Origin: an uncultured Bacteroides sp.
GTDB lineage: Bacteria; Bacteroidota; Bacteroidia; Bacteroidales; Bacteroidaceae
Assembly (NCBI RefSeq): GCF_937912035.1
Contig: NZ_CALDPF010000031.1
Coordinates: forward strand, 186,001 to 250,000
DNA length: 64,000 bases
Reading direction: 5' to 3'
A program made the translations under genes and the position numbers. A model generated the notes under the pieces. The model saw only the letters and a program-made list of their open reading frames with translations, was not told the DNA's origin and made no database searches. Of this stretch, positions 16,981 through 25,920 are shown piece after piece. Each line of letters opens with the position of its first letter. The stretch's first letter is position 1.

Positions 16981-18459
16981 ATGAATAATACAGAAAAAGG
17001 CAGTAAAGCCTATCTTTTTTCCATAGTCCTGGTTGCAGTTTTGGGAGGGCTTTTATTTGGATATGACACTGCTGTTATTTCCGGAGCAGAGAAAGGACTT
17101 CAAGCATTCTTTATGGGGGCAGGTGATTTTACATATACCGATGCCTGGCATGGCATTACTTCATCCAGTGCGCTTATAGGTTGTATCATTGGTAGTGCCA
17201 TATCAGGTTTATTTGCTTCAAGGTTTGGACGTAAGAATTCATTGTTCATGGCAGGCGTTATGTTCTTCCTTTCAGCTTTAGGCTCATACTGGCCTGAATT
17301 CCTTTTCTTCGATTATGGAAAACCTACTTATTCTTTATTGCTTGCCTTTAATTTTTATCGTATCTTAGGGGGAGTTGGTGTTGGTCTGGCTTCGGCTATC
17401 TGTCCTATGTATATAGCGGAGATTGCTCCAAGCAATATTCGTGGTACATTGGTTTCATGGAACCAGTTTGCAATCATATTTGGTCAGCTGGTAGTGTATT
17501 TTGTTAATTTCCTCATTTTGGGGGATAATATAAATCCAGTAATCAAAGCCGTTGATGGTGTCAATCAGATTATTAACCCCGGAGAGTCGGTATGGGCAAT
17601 CGAGACAGGTTGGAGATTGATGTTTGTTAGCGAGGCTGTTCCGGCTGGACTATTTACATTGTTGGTATTGCTTGTTCCTGAAACACCGAGATATCTTGCA
17701 ATGGTTGGTAAAGATGAGAAAGCATTATCGGTACTTAGCAGAATTAATGGTATGAGTCAGGCAGAAATAATACTTCAAGAAATCAAGGCTACTGCTGAAG
17801 AAAAGACAGAAAAGTTGTTTACGTATGGTTGGACTGTGATTTTTGTAGGTATTATGCTCAGTGTGTTCCAGCAGGCAGTAGGTATCAACGCAGTGTTGTA
17901 TTTCGCGCCTCGTATATTTGAAAGTATGGGTATGAGTAATCCAATGGTTCAGACAGTATTTATGGGTGTTGTAAACATATTGTTTACTCTGTTTGCCATA
18001 TTCACAGTTGAACGTCTTGGAAGAAAGCCTCTTCTTATTTGGGGATCTATAGGTATGGCAATAGGAGCACTTGGTGTGGCATTAAGTAATGCGGTTACAG
18101 GTCTTCCTGCTATTGTTCCTGTTGTCAGTATCATGATATACAGTGCTTCGTTCATGTTCAGTTGGGGACCTATATGCTGGGTACTTATTGCAGAAATTTT
18201 CCCTAATACGATACGTGGTGGAGCTGTAGCGATAGCTGTAGCATTTCAATGGATATTCAATTTTATCGTTTCTTCTACATTCCTACCTATGTATAACATG
18301 AGTGCAGGTGATATGGGGGTTAAATTCGGTCACATGTTTGTGTATGGTTTATATGGAGTCATCTGTGTGGTTGCTGCTATATTTGTTTGGAGAATAGTAC
18401 CTGAAACCAAAGGAAAGACTCTTGAGGATATGACTAGACTTTGGAGAAAGGACAGATAA
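16981..18459 (+). CDS. xylE: D-xylose:proton symporter
   Basis: A 492-residue MFS sugar porter with twelve predicted membrane helices. Signatures of the family are GGLLFGYDTAVISGAEKGL in helix 1, GCIIGSAISGLFASRFGRK after helix 2, PETPRYL after helix 6, QQAVGINAVLYFAPRIF in helix 7 and PETKGKTLEDM at the C-terminus. Sequence and operon position indicate inward proton-coupled xylose transport. Last gene of the operon, followed by a terminator. Confidence 0.93.
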   Translation: MNNTEKGSKAYLFSIVLVAVLGGLLFGYDTAVISGAEKGLQAFFMGAGDFTYTDAWHGITSSSALIGCIIGSAISGLFASRFGRKNSLFMAGVMFFLSALGSYWPEFLFFDYGKPTYSLLLAFNFYRILGGVGVGLASAICPMYIAEIAPSNIRGTLVSWNQFAIIFGQLVVYFVNFLILGDNINPVIKAVDGVNQIINPGESVWAIETGWRLMFVSEAVPAGLFTLLVLLVPETPRYLAMVGKDEKALSVLSRINGMSQAEIILQEIKATAEEKTEKLFTYGWTVIFVGIMLSVFQQAVGINAVLYFAPRIFESMGMSNPMVQTVFMGVVNILFTLFAIFTVERLGRKPLLIWGSIGMAIGALGVALSNAVTGLPAIVPVVSIMIYSASFMFSWGPICWVLIAEIFPNTIRGGAVAIAVAFQWIFNFIVSSTFLPMYNMSAGDMGVKFGHMFVYGLYGVICVVAAIFVWRIVPETKGKTLEDMTRLWRKDR

Positions 18460-18481
18460 TAGTAATTAGTTGATGAATAAA

Positions 18482-18517
18482 AAATCCGCTTTGACAATGC
18501 CATAGCGGATTTTTTTA
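18482..18517 (+). terminator. Intrinsic terminator of the xylose operon
   Basis: AAATCCGCT (18482-18490) pairs perfectly with AGCGGATTT (18504-18512) and is followed by TTTTT. Confidence 0.9.
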
Positions 18518-18615
18518 TTCGTTTTCTATATTGCTGGAGTAACTTAGAGTTGTAAAAAAATATCCCTTTGCGAGATGCTCTGTCGTTTGAGATAAAATGT
18601 CTTGTTGTTTTATCT

Positions 18616-19416
18616 TTAATGCTTTGTCGTTTTATATTTCATAATTTCTGGCAATATCTTTTTTATTTCAGATATTCGGTGAGCATCGCTGGGATGTGTA
18701 CTCATAAATTCTGGAATATTTCCTCCAGAACCTGCCGACATCTTTTGCCAGAAGTTGACAGCTACCTCAGGATTATATCCGGCAATTGTCATCAGTATAA
18801 GTCCCATGTAGTCTGCTTCCAATTCGTGTGTTCTAGAGAATGGCAACATTACTCCATATTGAGCTCCAATGCCGTAAACTGTTCCTGCTATGTTCTGTAA
18901 CATTACACTTTTTTCTGATAATGCGGCAGAAAGAATTTGTGAGCCATATTGTGCCGCTATTTGTTGGCTCATTCTTTCATTGCTGTGTTTGGCTACAGCA
19001 TGTGCCACTTCATGACCTATCACAACTGCCAGCTCATCGTCAGATGCTACGAGCTTCATAAGCCCTTCGTAAACTACAATTTTTCCACCCGGCATGCAGA
19101 AAGCGTTGACCTGCTTGTCGGCTACAAGATTGAATTCCCAGGAAAAGTTCTTGATTTCACCTGTCATACCGGCCTGTCTGAGGTACTCCTCTGTGGCTGT
19201 GGCTATTCTTTGGCCTACACGTTTGACCATAGCTGTTTGCGATGAAGACGTTGATTTCTTGGCAGTCTTGATATAATCATTGTATTGTGTAAGGCTTGAT
19301 GACAGAACTTCTGAATCAGAGACAAGCAATAATTGTTTTCTGCCGGTCAGTGGAACAGAACCACAGCTTGTGAGCAGACACAATAAAGCATATATAAAGA
19401 TGTTTCTTTTCTTCAT
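18616..19416 (-). CDS. M48-family zinc metalloprotease, lipoprotein
   Basis: A 266-residue BepA/LoiP-like peptidase. The signal sequence ends in a lipobox with Cys18 (LTSC), so it is probably anchored in an envelope membrane. The zinc motif HEVAH is at 135-139, the third ligand Glu lies in HELEADYMGL, and the family motif NAFCMPGGKIVVYEGLM is present. A typical role is quality control of outer-membrane proteins. It is monocistronic; upstream GATATTTG (19443-19450, minus strand) is one mismatch from the -7 consensus. Confidence 0.88.
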   Translation of the reverse strand: MKKRNIFIYALLCLLTSCGSVPLTGRKQLLLVSDSEVLSSSLTQYNDYIKTAKKSTSSSQTAMVKRVGQRIATATEEYLRQAGMTGEIKNFSWEFNLVADKQVNAFCMPGGKIVVYEGLMKLVASDDELAVVIGHEVAHAVAKHSNERMSQQIAAQYGSQILSAALSEKSVMLQNIAGTVYGIGAQYGVMLPFSRTHELEADYMGLILMTIAGYNPEVAVNFWQKMSAGSGGNIPEFMSTHPSDAHRISEIKKILPEIMKYKTTKH

Positions 19417-19572
19417 AAGATTGGATTTTTAATATTTATAGGCAAATATCATAAAAAAAAACGATTATTCAAACTGTATGGATTGGAAACAGATTATCTA
19501 TAATCATTCTAATTAGAACCTTTAGCTTACATATTGCTGGCTTTATTCTTCAAAAATATTCTTATTTTTTTC

Positions 19573-19580
19573 TACTTTTG
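19573..19580 (+). promoter_or_regulatory. -7 box for the iron-sulfur/AKR operon
   Basis: TACTTTTG, 31 bases before the ATG at 19612. A 12-bp perfect palindrome TTCTAATTAGAA lies upstream at 19507-19518 in the divergent region and could be an operator. Confidence 0.6.
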
Positions 19581-19611
19581 TGTGAATGTATATAAATGAC
19601 ATTATTGTATT

Positions 19612-21111
19612 ATGTTGAGAAAAGTTAGACAGATTCTAGCATTGGTGTTTTTCCTATGTATAACACTATTGTTCCTTGACTTTACCGGGACTGTGCATGC
19701 CTGGTTGGGTTGGATGGCAAAAATTCAGTTTATGCCGGCTTTATTTGCTGTAAATACAGTTGTATTGGTTTTCTTATTCCTGCTTACACTTATTTTGGGA
19801 CGTGTATATTGTTCCGTTATATGTCCTCTTGGAGTTATGCAGGATGTTTTCTCCCGTTTTGGCGGAATGCGCAAGAATAAGAAAAATCGGTTTACCTATT
19901 CGCCGGCACTCTTTTATCTGAGATATGTAGTTCTGGCAATATTTATCGCCGCATTTTTTCTTGGAGCAGGTTCGGTGGTAGCTTTGCTGTCACCATACAG
20001 CTCATACGGAAGGATAGCTTCAAATATGTTTGCTCCTATATGGCAGTTTGGTAATAATATTCTGGCATATTTTGCAGAGCGTGCTGATAGTTATGCTTTT
20101 TATTCAACAGAGGTTTGGGTAAAGAGCCTTCCTACGTTTATTATAGCAATAGTTACTTTTATTGTAATATTTATTCTGGCATGGCGTAACGGGCGTACTT
20201 ACTGCAATACTATCTGTCCTGTAGGTACAATATTGGGATTTATCTCACGATTCTCTATTTTCAGAATAGAGATAGATAAAGATAAGTGTAAAAACTGTCG
20301 TCTTTGTGCACGTCAGTGTAAGTCGTCATGTATTGACATTAAAAATCATAACATAGATTATACTCGTTGTGTGGCATGTATGAATTGTCTTGATTCATGT
20401 AAGCATGATGCTATACATTATGTATCGCGTTTCCGAAAGAATAAAGAAAACGAGGTGAAGAAAACAAGTCATACGGAAACAGATAAATCCAGAAGGGCAT
20501 TTCTTACTACTGCCGCTGTGATTACAGCAGGAAGTGCGTTGAAGGCTCAGGAGATGAAGGTTGACGGAGGATTGGCAGAAATCATAGATAAGAAAGTTCC
20601 TCATAGGAATACTCCGATACTTCCTCCCGGAGCATTGAGCAAGAACAGTTTTGCCAAGCAGTGTACCGGATGTCAGTTATGTGTTTCTGTATGTCCTAAT
20701 CAGGTGCTGCGTCCTTCAACTGATTTGATGCGACTCATGCAGCCTGAAATGTCGTATGAGAAAGGTTATTGTCGCCCGGAGTGTACCAAGTGTTCCGAGG
20801 TATGTCCTACAGGTGCAATAAATCTTATTTCACTTGCTGACAAGGCTTCCACGCAGATAGGGCATGCTGTATTTATTATGGAGAATTGTGTAGCGATTAG
20901 AGATGGAGTGGAATGTGGTAACTGTGAGCGTCATTGTCCTACAGCTGCCATCAAGATGATACACAGCAAAAAGGGTGATAAAACTTCACCTAGAATACCG
21001 TCGGTTAATGTTGAAAGATGTATAGGTTGTGGAGCGTGCGAGAACCTTTGTCCGTCACGTCCTTTCAGCGCAATCTATGTAGAAGGCCATGAACGCCATA
21101 GAATGATTTAA
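19612..21111 (+). CDS. NapH-like membrane ferredoxin fused to a NapG-like ferredoxin domain
   Basis: A 499-residue protein in two halves. Residues 1-220 carry four to five membrane helices with two CxxxCP motifs (CSVICPLG and CNTICPVG), as in NapH/NosR/RdxA-type membrane ferredoxins. Two 4Fe-4S clusters follow (CKNCRLCARQC and CVACMNCLDSC). Near residue 294 is a twin-arginine-like segment, SRRAFLTTAAVITAGSALKA. The second half then has CTGCQLCVSVC, CTKCSEVC, CGNCERHC and CIGCGACENLC. This looks like NapH and NapG joined in one chain, moving electrons between quinol and a periplasmic or membrane acceptor. The acceptor is not identifiable, though the downstream aldo/keto reductase is a candidate. 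Confidence 0.8.
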   Translation: MLRKVRQILALVFFLCITLLFLDFTGTVHAWLGWMAKIQFMPALFAVNTVVLVFLFLLTLILGRVYCSVICPLGVMQDVFSRFGGMRKNKKNRFTYSPALFYLRYVVLAIFIAAFFLGAGSVVALLSPYSSYGRIASNMFAPIWQFGNNILAYFAERADSYAFYSTEVWVKSLPTFIIAIVTFIVIFILAWRNGRTYCNTICPVGTILGFISRFSIFRIEIDKDKCKNCRLCARQCKSSCIDIKNHNIDYTRCVACMNCLDSCKHDAIHYVSRFRKNKENEVKKTSHTETDKSRRAFLTTAAVITAGSALKAQEMKVDGGLAEIIDKKVPHRNTPILPPGALSKNSFAKQCTGCQLCVSVCPNQVLRPSTDLMRLMQPEMSYEKGYCRPECTKCSEVCPTGAINLISLADKASTQIGHAVFIMENCVAIRDGVECGNCERHCPTAAIKMIHSKKGDKTSPRIPSVNVERCIGCGACENLCPSRPFSAIYVEGHERHRMI

Positions 21112-21127
21112 TAATTAAGATTGTAGT

Positions 21128-22504
21128 ATGGAAAAGAAAAATATAAATCGAAGGGATTTTATAAAGATAGTAGGGATAAGTACAGCTACGGTTAGCGGAC
21201 TGTTTTATGGATGTGGAAAAGGTAAATCTGATGAAAATGTCTCTTCAGGCCCTACATCACCGGTTCCTGTGGATAAGATGACATATCGTACATCCGAACG
21301 TGGTGACAAGGTTTCATTGTTAGGATATGGCTGTATGCGCTGGCCTACACTTCCTTCTCCTGCTGGTGACGGTAATGTCATAGACCAGGATGCCGTAAAT
21401 GAACTTATCGACTATGCAATGGCTCATGGTGTGAACTATTATGACACGTCTCCGGTTTATGTACAGGGATGGTCGGAAAAATCGACTGGTATAGCTCTCA
21501 AACGTCATCCGAGGGATAAGTTCTATGTCGCTACTAAACTGTCTAATTTTTCTAATTACACGCGTGAAAATTCCATAAAGATGTATAAGAGGTCGTTCGA
21601 GGAACTTCAGGTGGATTATATCGACTATTATCTGCTTCATTCTATCGGTAATGGAGGAATGAAGACTTTCCGTGCCAGATATATTGATAATGGGATGCTT
21701 GATTATCTGATAGAAGAAAGAAAGGCCGGAAGAATTCGCAATTTGGGATTTTCGTTCCATGGTACACAGGATGTGTTCGATGAGGTGCTAGCCATGCATG
21801 ATAAGGTACATTGGGATTTTGTGCAGATACAGTTGAATTATGTTGACTGGCGCCATGCATCAGGCCGTAATGTAAATGCCGAATATCTGTATGCGGAGCT
21901 TGAAAAACGTAACATTCAGGCTATTATAATGGAACCGCTTTTGGGAGGACGATTGTCGAATGTACCTCAGCATATTGTTGACAGATTCAAGCAGCAACGT
22001 CCTTCGGACAGTGTCGCGTCTTGGGCTTTCCGATTTGCCGGGACTTGGGATAAGGTGCTTACTGTCCTGAGCGGTATGACATATATGGAACATTTGCAGG
22101 ACAATATCCGTACATACTCTCCATTAGTCCGTCTTACTGATGAGGACAAGGAATTCCTTGAAGAGACAGCACAGCTTATAAAGAAATATCCTACAGTGCC
22201 TTGCAATGACTGCAAATACTGTATGCCATGTCCGTACGGTATAGATATTCCTGCCATATTGGTTCACTACAACAAATGTGTCAACGAAGGTAATGTACCG
22301 AAGTCAAGTAAGGACGAGAACTATGACAAGGCACGCAGGGCATATCTTGTAGGTTACGACAGAAGTGTTCCGAAACTGAGACAGGCAAGCCATTGCATAG
22401 GCTGCAAACAGTGTATAGAGCATTGTCCTCAGGATATAAATATTCCTCGTGAGTTGCATCGTATAGACAGTTTTGTAGAGTCATTAAAGCAAAATAAGTT
22501 ATGA
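21128..22504 (+). CDS. Aldo/keto reductase with twin-arginine leader and C-terminal 4Fe-4S domain
   Basis: A 458-residue protein. It begins with a twin-arginine motif (R8-R9-D-F-I-K) and a hydrophobic stretch ending in YGCGKG, so Tat export and lipid attachment at the Cys are possible. Residues 55-350 form an aldo/keto reductase barrel (SLLGYGCMRWPTL, YDTSPVYVQGWSEKSTG, DYYLLHS). The C-terminal part has two ferredoxin-type motifs, CNDCKYCMPCPYGIDIP and CIGCKQCIEHCPQDINIP. Family members with this layout are common in anaerobes but their substrates are unknown. It is 16 bases after the NapH/G fusion and overlaps the next gene by 4 bases. Confidence 0.8.
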   Translation: MEKKNINRRDFIKIVGISTATVSGLFYGCGKGKSDENVSSGPTSPVPVDKMTYRTSERGDKVSLLGYGCMRWPTLPSPAGDGNVIDQDAVNELIDYAMAHGVNYYDTSPVYVQGWSEKSTGIALKRHPRDKFYVATKLSNFSNYTRENSIKMYKRSFEELQVDYIDYYLLHSIGNGGMKTFRARYIDNGMLDYLIEERKAGRIRNLGFSFHGTQDVFDEVLAMHDKVHWDFVQIQLNYVDWRHASGRNVNAEYLYAELEKRNIQAIIMEPLLGGRLSNVPQHIVDRFKQQRPSDSVASWAFRFAGTWDKVLTVLSGMTYMEHLQDNIRTYSPLVRLTDEDKEFLEETAQLIKKYPTVPCNDCKYCMPCPYGIDIPAILVHYNKCVNEGNVPKSSKDENYDKARRAYLVGYDRSVPKLRQASHCIGCKQCIEHCPQDINIPRELHRIDSFVESLKQNKL

Positions 22505-22938
22505 TTCAATCTTGGGATGGTGAGATGTCGTCATTGAAAGACGAGTTGCAGAAAGGCGGCTGGTCGTGCGTCATAGGCAATGGCGCTGAGATGCGGACGT
22601 TCTCACGCAGAGGTGTAGCAGATTTGTATGATGTACTTATGACCGAGCCTGCATTACTTGAAAGGGCTTCAATAGCCGATAAGGTAGTAGGGAAGGGAGC
22701 TGCTGCACTTATGGTTTTGGGGAAAGTTTCAAGACTTCATACACATATAATAAGTACTCCGGCATTAGCATTATTGCGCAGTGCCGGAGTAATTACCCAT
22801 TTTGATATAGAGACAGATTATATTATTAATCGTGACGGGACAGGACGATGCCCTGTCGAGACTTTGTGCGACGGATTGTCTGAACCGGAGAAAATGCTGC
22901 CTCTTATATCGGATTTCCTTTCTAAGGTACGTTCCTGA
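22501..22938 (+). CDS. DUF1893 protein, cytidine-deaminase-like fold
   Basis: A 145-residue soluble protein that resembles DUF1893 (TM1506-type), which has a cytidine-deaminase-like fold and no proven function. SCVIGNGAEMRTFSRRGVADLYDVL leads into the helix DKVVGKGAAALMVLGKVSRLH, and the end contains GTGRCPVETLCDGLSEPEKMLPLI. The C-P-V-E-x-x-C pattern might bind metal. Its ATG overlaps the stop of the aldo/keto reductase gene (ATGA), indicating translational coupling in a three-gene redox operon. Confidence 0.7.
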   Translation: MIQSWDGEMSSLKDELQKGGWSCVIGNGAEMRTFSRRGVADLYDVLMTEPALLERASIADKVVGKGAAALMVLGKVSRLHTHIISTPALALLRSAGVITHFDIETDYIINRDGTGRCPVETLCDGLSEPEKMLPLISDFLSKVRS

Positions 22939-22943
22939 GACAT

Positions 22944-23747
22944 TTACAGTTCAAATATTCCTGTAGGTGACATTCTTCTTAAAGGAACTACTTCCAAATC
23001 CCTGCCAACAATTATATCTTTTGATTTTAAAGCGGTTTCTACAGTTTTCAAAGCCAGCTCGGGATGATTGTTGTCTTTGCTTAAATGGCATAGCCACAGG
23101 TATTTCAGTCGTGAAGGGAAATTACATGAAATAAACTCTGCCAGTTCCTTGTTACATAAATGTCCGTTGCCGCTTGCAATTCTTTCCTTCAGGTGAGTAG
23201 GATAAGGACCAGTGTCAAGCATAGTCTTATCGTAGTTCGCTTCCATTACCAGATAGTCAGAAATGCTTACAAACTTAGCTACAGTAGGAGTGATGCGTCC
23301 TATGTCAGTTATGAACGTAAATATCTTGTCGCAAATCTTTATGCTATATCCGACATTGTCAGTCGAGTCGTGAGGAACCTCAAAACATGTAATTTCCAGA
23401 TCATCCAGCTGAACAGTCTCTCCTTTGCTGATAAATCTTTTCATACTGTCTGCCAACTTTTCGGTCATGCAATAACTTCTTTTAATGCCTTCATGTACCT
23501 CGGCTGTCGCATATACCGGGATATTATGTTTTCCTGCAAGATGTCCTACTGCTTTTATGTGGTCTGCATGATCGTGTGTTACGAATACAGCCTTCACGTC
23601 ACCCAGATTCAGACAGTGATCCTTGAAAATTTTCTTTACGGTACGTATTCCCAATCCACCATCGATGAGAATAGAAGTATTGCCGTTGCTCAGGTAATAA
23701 CAGTTTCCGCTACTTCCACTTGCAAGGCTTAAAAACTTTATATTCAT
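22944..23747 (-). CDS. YycJ/WalJ-type metallo-beta-lactamase-fold hydrolase
   Basis: A 267-residue cytosolic protein. It begins NIKFLSLASGSSGNCYYL, the typical start of the YycJ/VicX family. The metal motif is HDHADH (within FVTHDHADHIKAVGHL), a later ligand is in VMEANYD, and HLCNKELAEFI and LCHLSKDNNHPEL complete the pattern. YycJ-like proteins are predicted nucleases or phosphodiesterases linked to chromosome or cell-wall upkeep. It converges with DUF1893 at a 5-base gap and is divergent from the cobB-like gene. Confidence 0.83.
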   Translation of the reverse strand: MNIKFLSLASGSSGNCYYLSNGNTSILIDGGLGIRTVKKIFKDHCLNLGDVKAVFVTHDHADHIKAVGHLAGKHNIPVYATAEVHEGIKRSYCMTEKLADSMKRFISKGETVQLDDLEITCFEVPHDSTDNVGYSIKICDKIFTFITDIGRITPTVAKFVSISDYLVMEANYDKTMLDTGPYPTHLKERIASGNGHLCNKELAEFISCNFPSRLKYLWLCHLSKDNNHPELALKTVETALKSKDIIVGRDLEVVPLRRMSPTGIFEL

Positions 23748-23893
23748 ATTGTTAATTCGTATTTTGTGTTTCAGCTTTTCCCATTTTTGGAAAAGTTGTG
23801 CGAAATTACAAAAAATAGCTCTAAAAAACTATTTCTACTATGATTTTGTAGGCATAGATATCATTCAATACTATGCTGAAAGAATATTTTTTG

Positions 23894-23901
23894 TACTTTT
23901 G
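23894..23901 (+). promoter_or_regulatory. -7 box for the cobB-like gene; sets its start
   Basis: TACTTTTG predicts transcription from about 23908, downstream of an alternative in-frame start at 23749. The ATG at 23932 fits both promoter and family alignment. Confidence 0.65.
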
Positions 23902-23931
23902 TATCCGCATTTTAAAGACTGTAATAACAAA

Positions 23932-25278
23932 ATGAAACCACAATTTCTTATAGGAGGAGCCACATCAGGAAGCGGAAAGACAGTTTTCGCTTTAGGTCTG
24001 CTTCGTGCCTTGAAGAAACGTGGAATAAAGGTTCAGCCATACAAGTGTGGTCCCGGATTTATGGATACTCAGTTGCATGCCATATCTTCTGGAGTCGACT
24101 CTGTAAATCTTGATTCCTGGTTTGCGGGACGTACTCATTTGCAATATGTGTATAATAAGTATGGTGAGAAGGCAGATGTATGTATGATAGAAGGCAATTC
24201 TGCATTGTTCGATGGTTACAAAAGGATGCAGGGTAGCAGTGCTGAGATGTCACAATTACTTTCGGTTCCAGTAATATTGGTTGTCAATGCCCGTTCTGCC
24301 GCCTATTCTGTCGCTCCAATGCTTTATGGTTATAAGTTATTCCGTCCGCAGGTTAAAATTGTTGGAGTGGTATTTACTCATGTTTCTTCGCCTACACATT
24401 TCTCATACCTTAAAGATGCCTGTAATGATGCAGGTTTAAATAGCCTTGGTTATATACCTTACGACGAGAATCTTAAGCTCCCCCAGAGACATAGTGCCCT
24501 TACTCAGTCTGTCCGTTCGGAGATAGAGGGAGTGGCAGAAAAAGTTTCTGAATACGTAGAACAGAATGTGGATATTGATCGTATTATAAAGATGTGTACA
24601 CGTATATTTCCGTGTAAATATACACTTCCTTATACATCAGATTTAGAGGAAACTGAAACGGAACTTGTTATCTCGGAAAAAAGATTTCGCATAGCTATTG
24701 CAAAAGATAGTGCATTTAATTTTTTGTATAAGGAGAATCTTGATAAATTATCATCTTTGGGAAATATTATGTTTTTCAGCCCGTTATATGCTAAGGAACT
24801 TCCGGAGGCTGATCTGATATATTTCCCCGGAGGTTTTCCAGAACTTTTTGCACGACAACTATACAGGAGAAAAGAATTTTTGCATTATCTTAAATCTTAT
24901 GCAGAGAATGGAGGTAAAATTTTGGCAGAGGGGGGAGCTGTATTGCTATTGGCCCAAACTTTTACTGCTAGAGATGGAGGTACACCATACGAAATGAGTG
25001 GGGCTTTGCCTATACACTGTTTCGTAAACAAGTCTGGTGTTATTTCCGGATATAGGATGCTTCCACTTGATACCGCTAAATTTAAAGGATATGAGTCACG
25101 CTATTTGTCACTTGAAAGTGCTGATATGGATAATTATGATTCAGTTGTCTCAAAAGTAATTATAGAGAATACCAGAGGAGTGGATTCTGGCACTCCTCTG
25201 TTAAGATATAAAAATGTAATAGCAAGTTTTACTCATTTTTATTGGGGAGACACTGATATAATAAGATTATGGGATTGA
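23932..25278 (+). CDS. CobB-like cobyrinate a,c-diamide synthase homologue with degenerate glutaminase domain
   Basis: A 448-residue protein with the CobB order of domains. An N-terminal BioD-like P-loop ATPase carries GGATSGSGKT (8-17), YKCGPGFMDTQLH and the region DVCMIEGNSALFDGY. A class-I amidotransferase-like half follows from about 255 (IYFPGGFPELFARQL). The usual catalytic Cys in A-E-C-G-G is absent: the protein reads A-E-G-G-A with G334 at that place. The usual C-terminal His motif (G-H-E-F-H) reads G-Y-E-S-R. CGPDYID is also altered to CGPGFMD. No other cobalamin gene is nearby. It may use free ammonia, act on another substrate, or be decaying. It overlaps bioD tail-to-tail by 12 bases. 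Confidence 0.75.
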   Translation: MKPQFLIGGATSGSGKTVFALGLLRALKKRGIKVQPYKCGPGFMDTQLHAISSGVDSVNLDSWFAGRTHLQYVYNKYGEKADVCMIEGNSALFDGYKRMQGSSAEMSQLLSVPVILVVNARSAAYSVAPMLYGYKLFRPQVKIVGVVFTHVSSPTHFSYLKDACNDAGLNSLGYIPYDENLKLPQRHSALTQSVRSEIEGVAEKVSEYVEQNVDIDRIIKMCTRIFPCKYTLPYTSDLEETETELVISEKRFRIAIAKDSAFNFLYKENLDKLSSLGNIMFFSPLYAKELPEADLIYFPGGFPELFARQLYRRKEFLHYLKSYAENGGKILAEGGAVLLLAQTFTARDGGTPYEMSGALPIHCFVNKSGVISGYRMLPLDTAKFKGYESRYLSLESADMDNYDSVVSKVIIENTRGVDSGTPLLRYKNVIASFTHFYWGDTDIIRLWD

Positions 25279-25920
25279 GATTTCCGGAACTTCCAGAAAA
25301 TCAGCTTCAGGAAACTCTTTTGAAATAATTTTCTTTATGTAGTCCTTGGTATCTTCTCTTATTATTTTGTCGTCACATTCAGGATATAGATTATAGATAA
25401 ATGTGTGTAGTTTAATTCCTTTTTTTTTGATAGCTTCCAGACTCAGCAGTATGTGGTTAATGCTACCCAATCTGCCTGAAGCTACAAATACCAGCATATA
25501 ATTTTTCTTTGCGATATAGTCAATAGTCAATAACTCTCGTGTGAGTGGCACCATCAGTCCGCCTGCACCTTCCACAAGGACAGCATCGTATTTTTCGCTC
25601 AGAGTATTTGTAGCCTTCTCTATTTTGTCAAAGTCAATTTCTCTTTTGTCAATCTCTGCAGCCAGATGCGGAGAACATGGGTATGTGAATATTTCGGGCA
25701 TGGTCAGTCCGTTCAAGTCCTCTTCAAGGAGTCCAGTACACATTATTTTCCTGTGCAGTTCTATGTCTTCCGACATATCAGTATTGCCGGTCTGTATGAA
25801 CTTCTGGGTAATAGTTCTGATACCTTTAGTATTCCATAACTTAGCCAAGAATCCGGTTGCATAACTCTTGCCTATATTGGTGTCTATACCGCTTACAAAA
25901 TAAATGTTATTCTTTTTCAT
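25267..25920 (-). CDS. bioD: Dethiobiotin synthetase
   Basis: A 217-residue P-loop enzyme that closes the ureido ring of biotin using CO2 and ATP. The P-loop is SGIDTNIGKSYATG (10-23), the catalytic Lys region is TQKFIQTG, and the subunit motif is VEGAGGLMVPL. Last gene of bioB-A-F-G-C-D; its start overlaps the end of bioC by 14 bases. It converges with the cobB-like gene with a 12-base 3' overlap, and no terminator is visible. Confidence 0.93.
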   Translation of the reverse strand: MKKNNIYFVSGIDTNIGKSYATGFLAKLWNTKGIRTITQKFIQTGNTDMSEDIELHRKIMCTGLLEEDLNGLTMPEIFTYPCSPHLAAEIDKREIDFDKIEKATNTLSEKYDAVLVEGAGGLMVPLTRELLTIDYIAKKNYMLVFVASGRLGSINHILLSLEAIKKKGIKLHTFIYNLYPECDDKIIREDTKDYIKKIISKEFPEADFLEVPEISIP

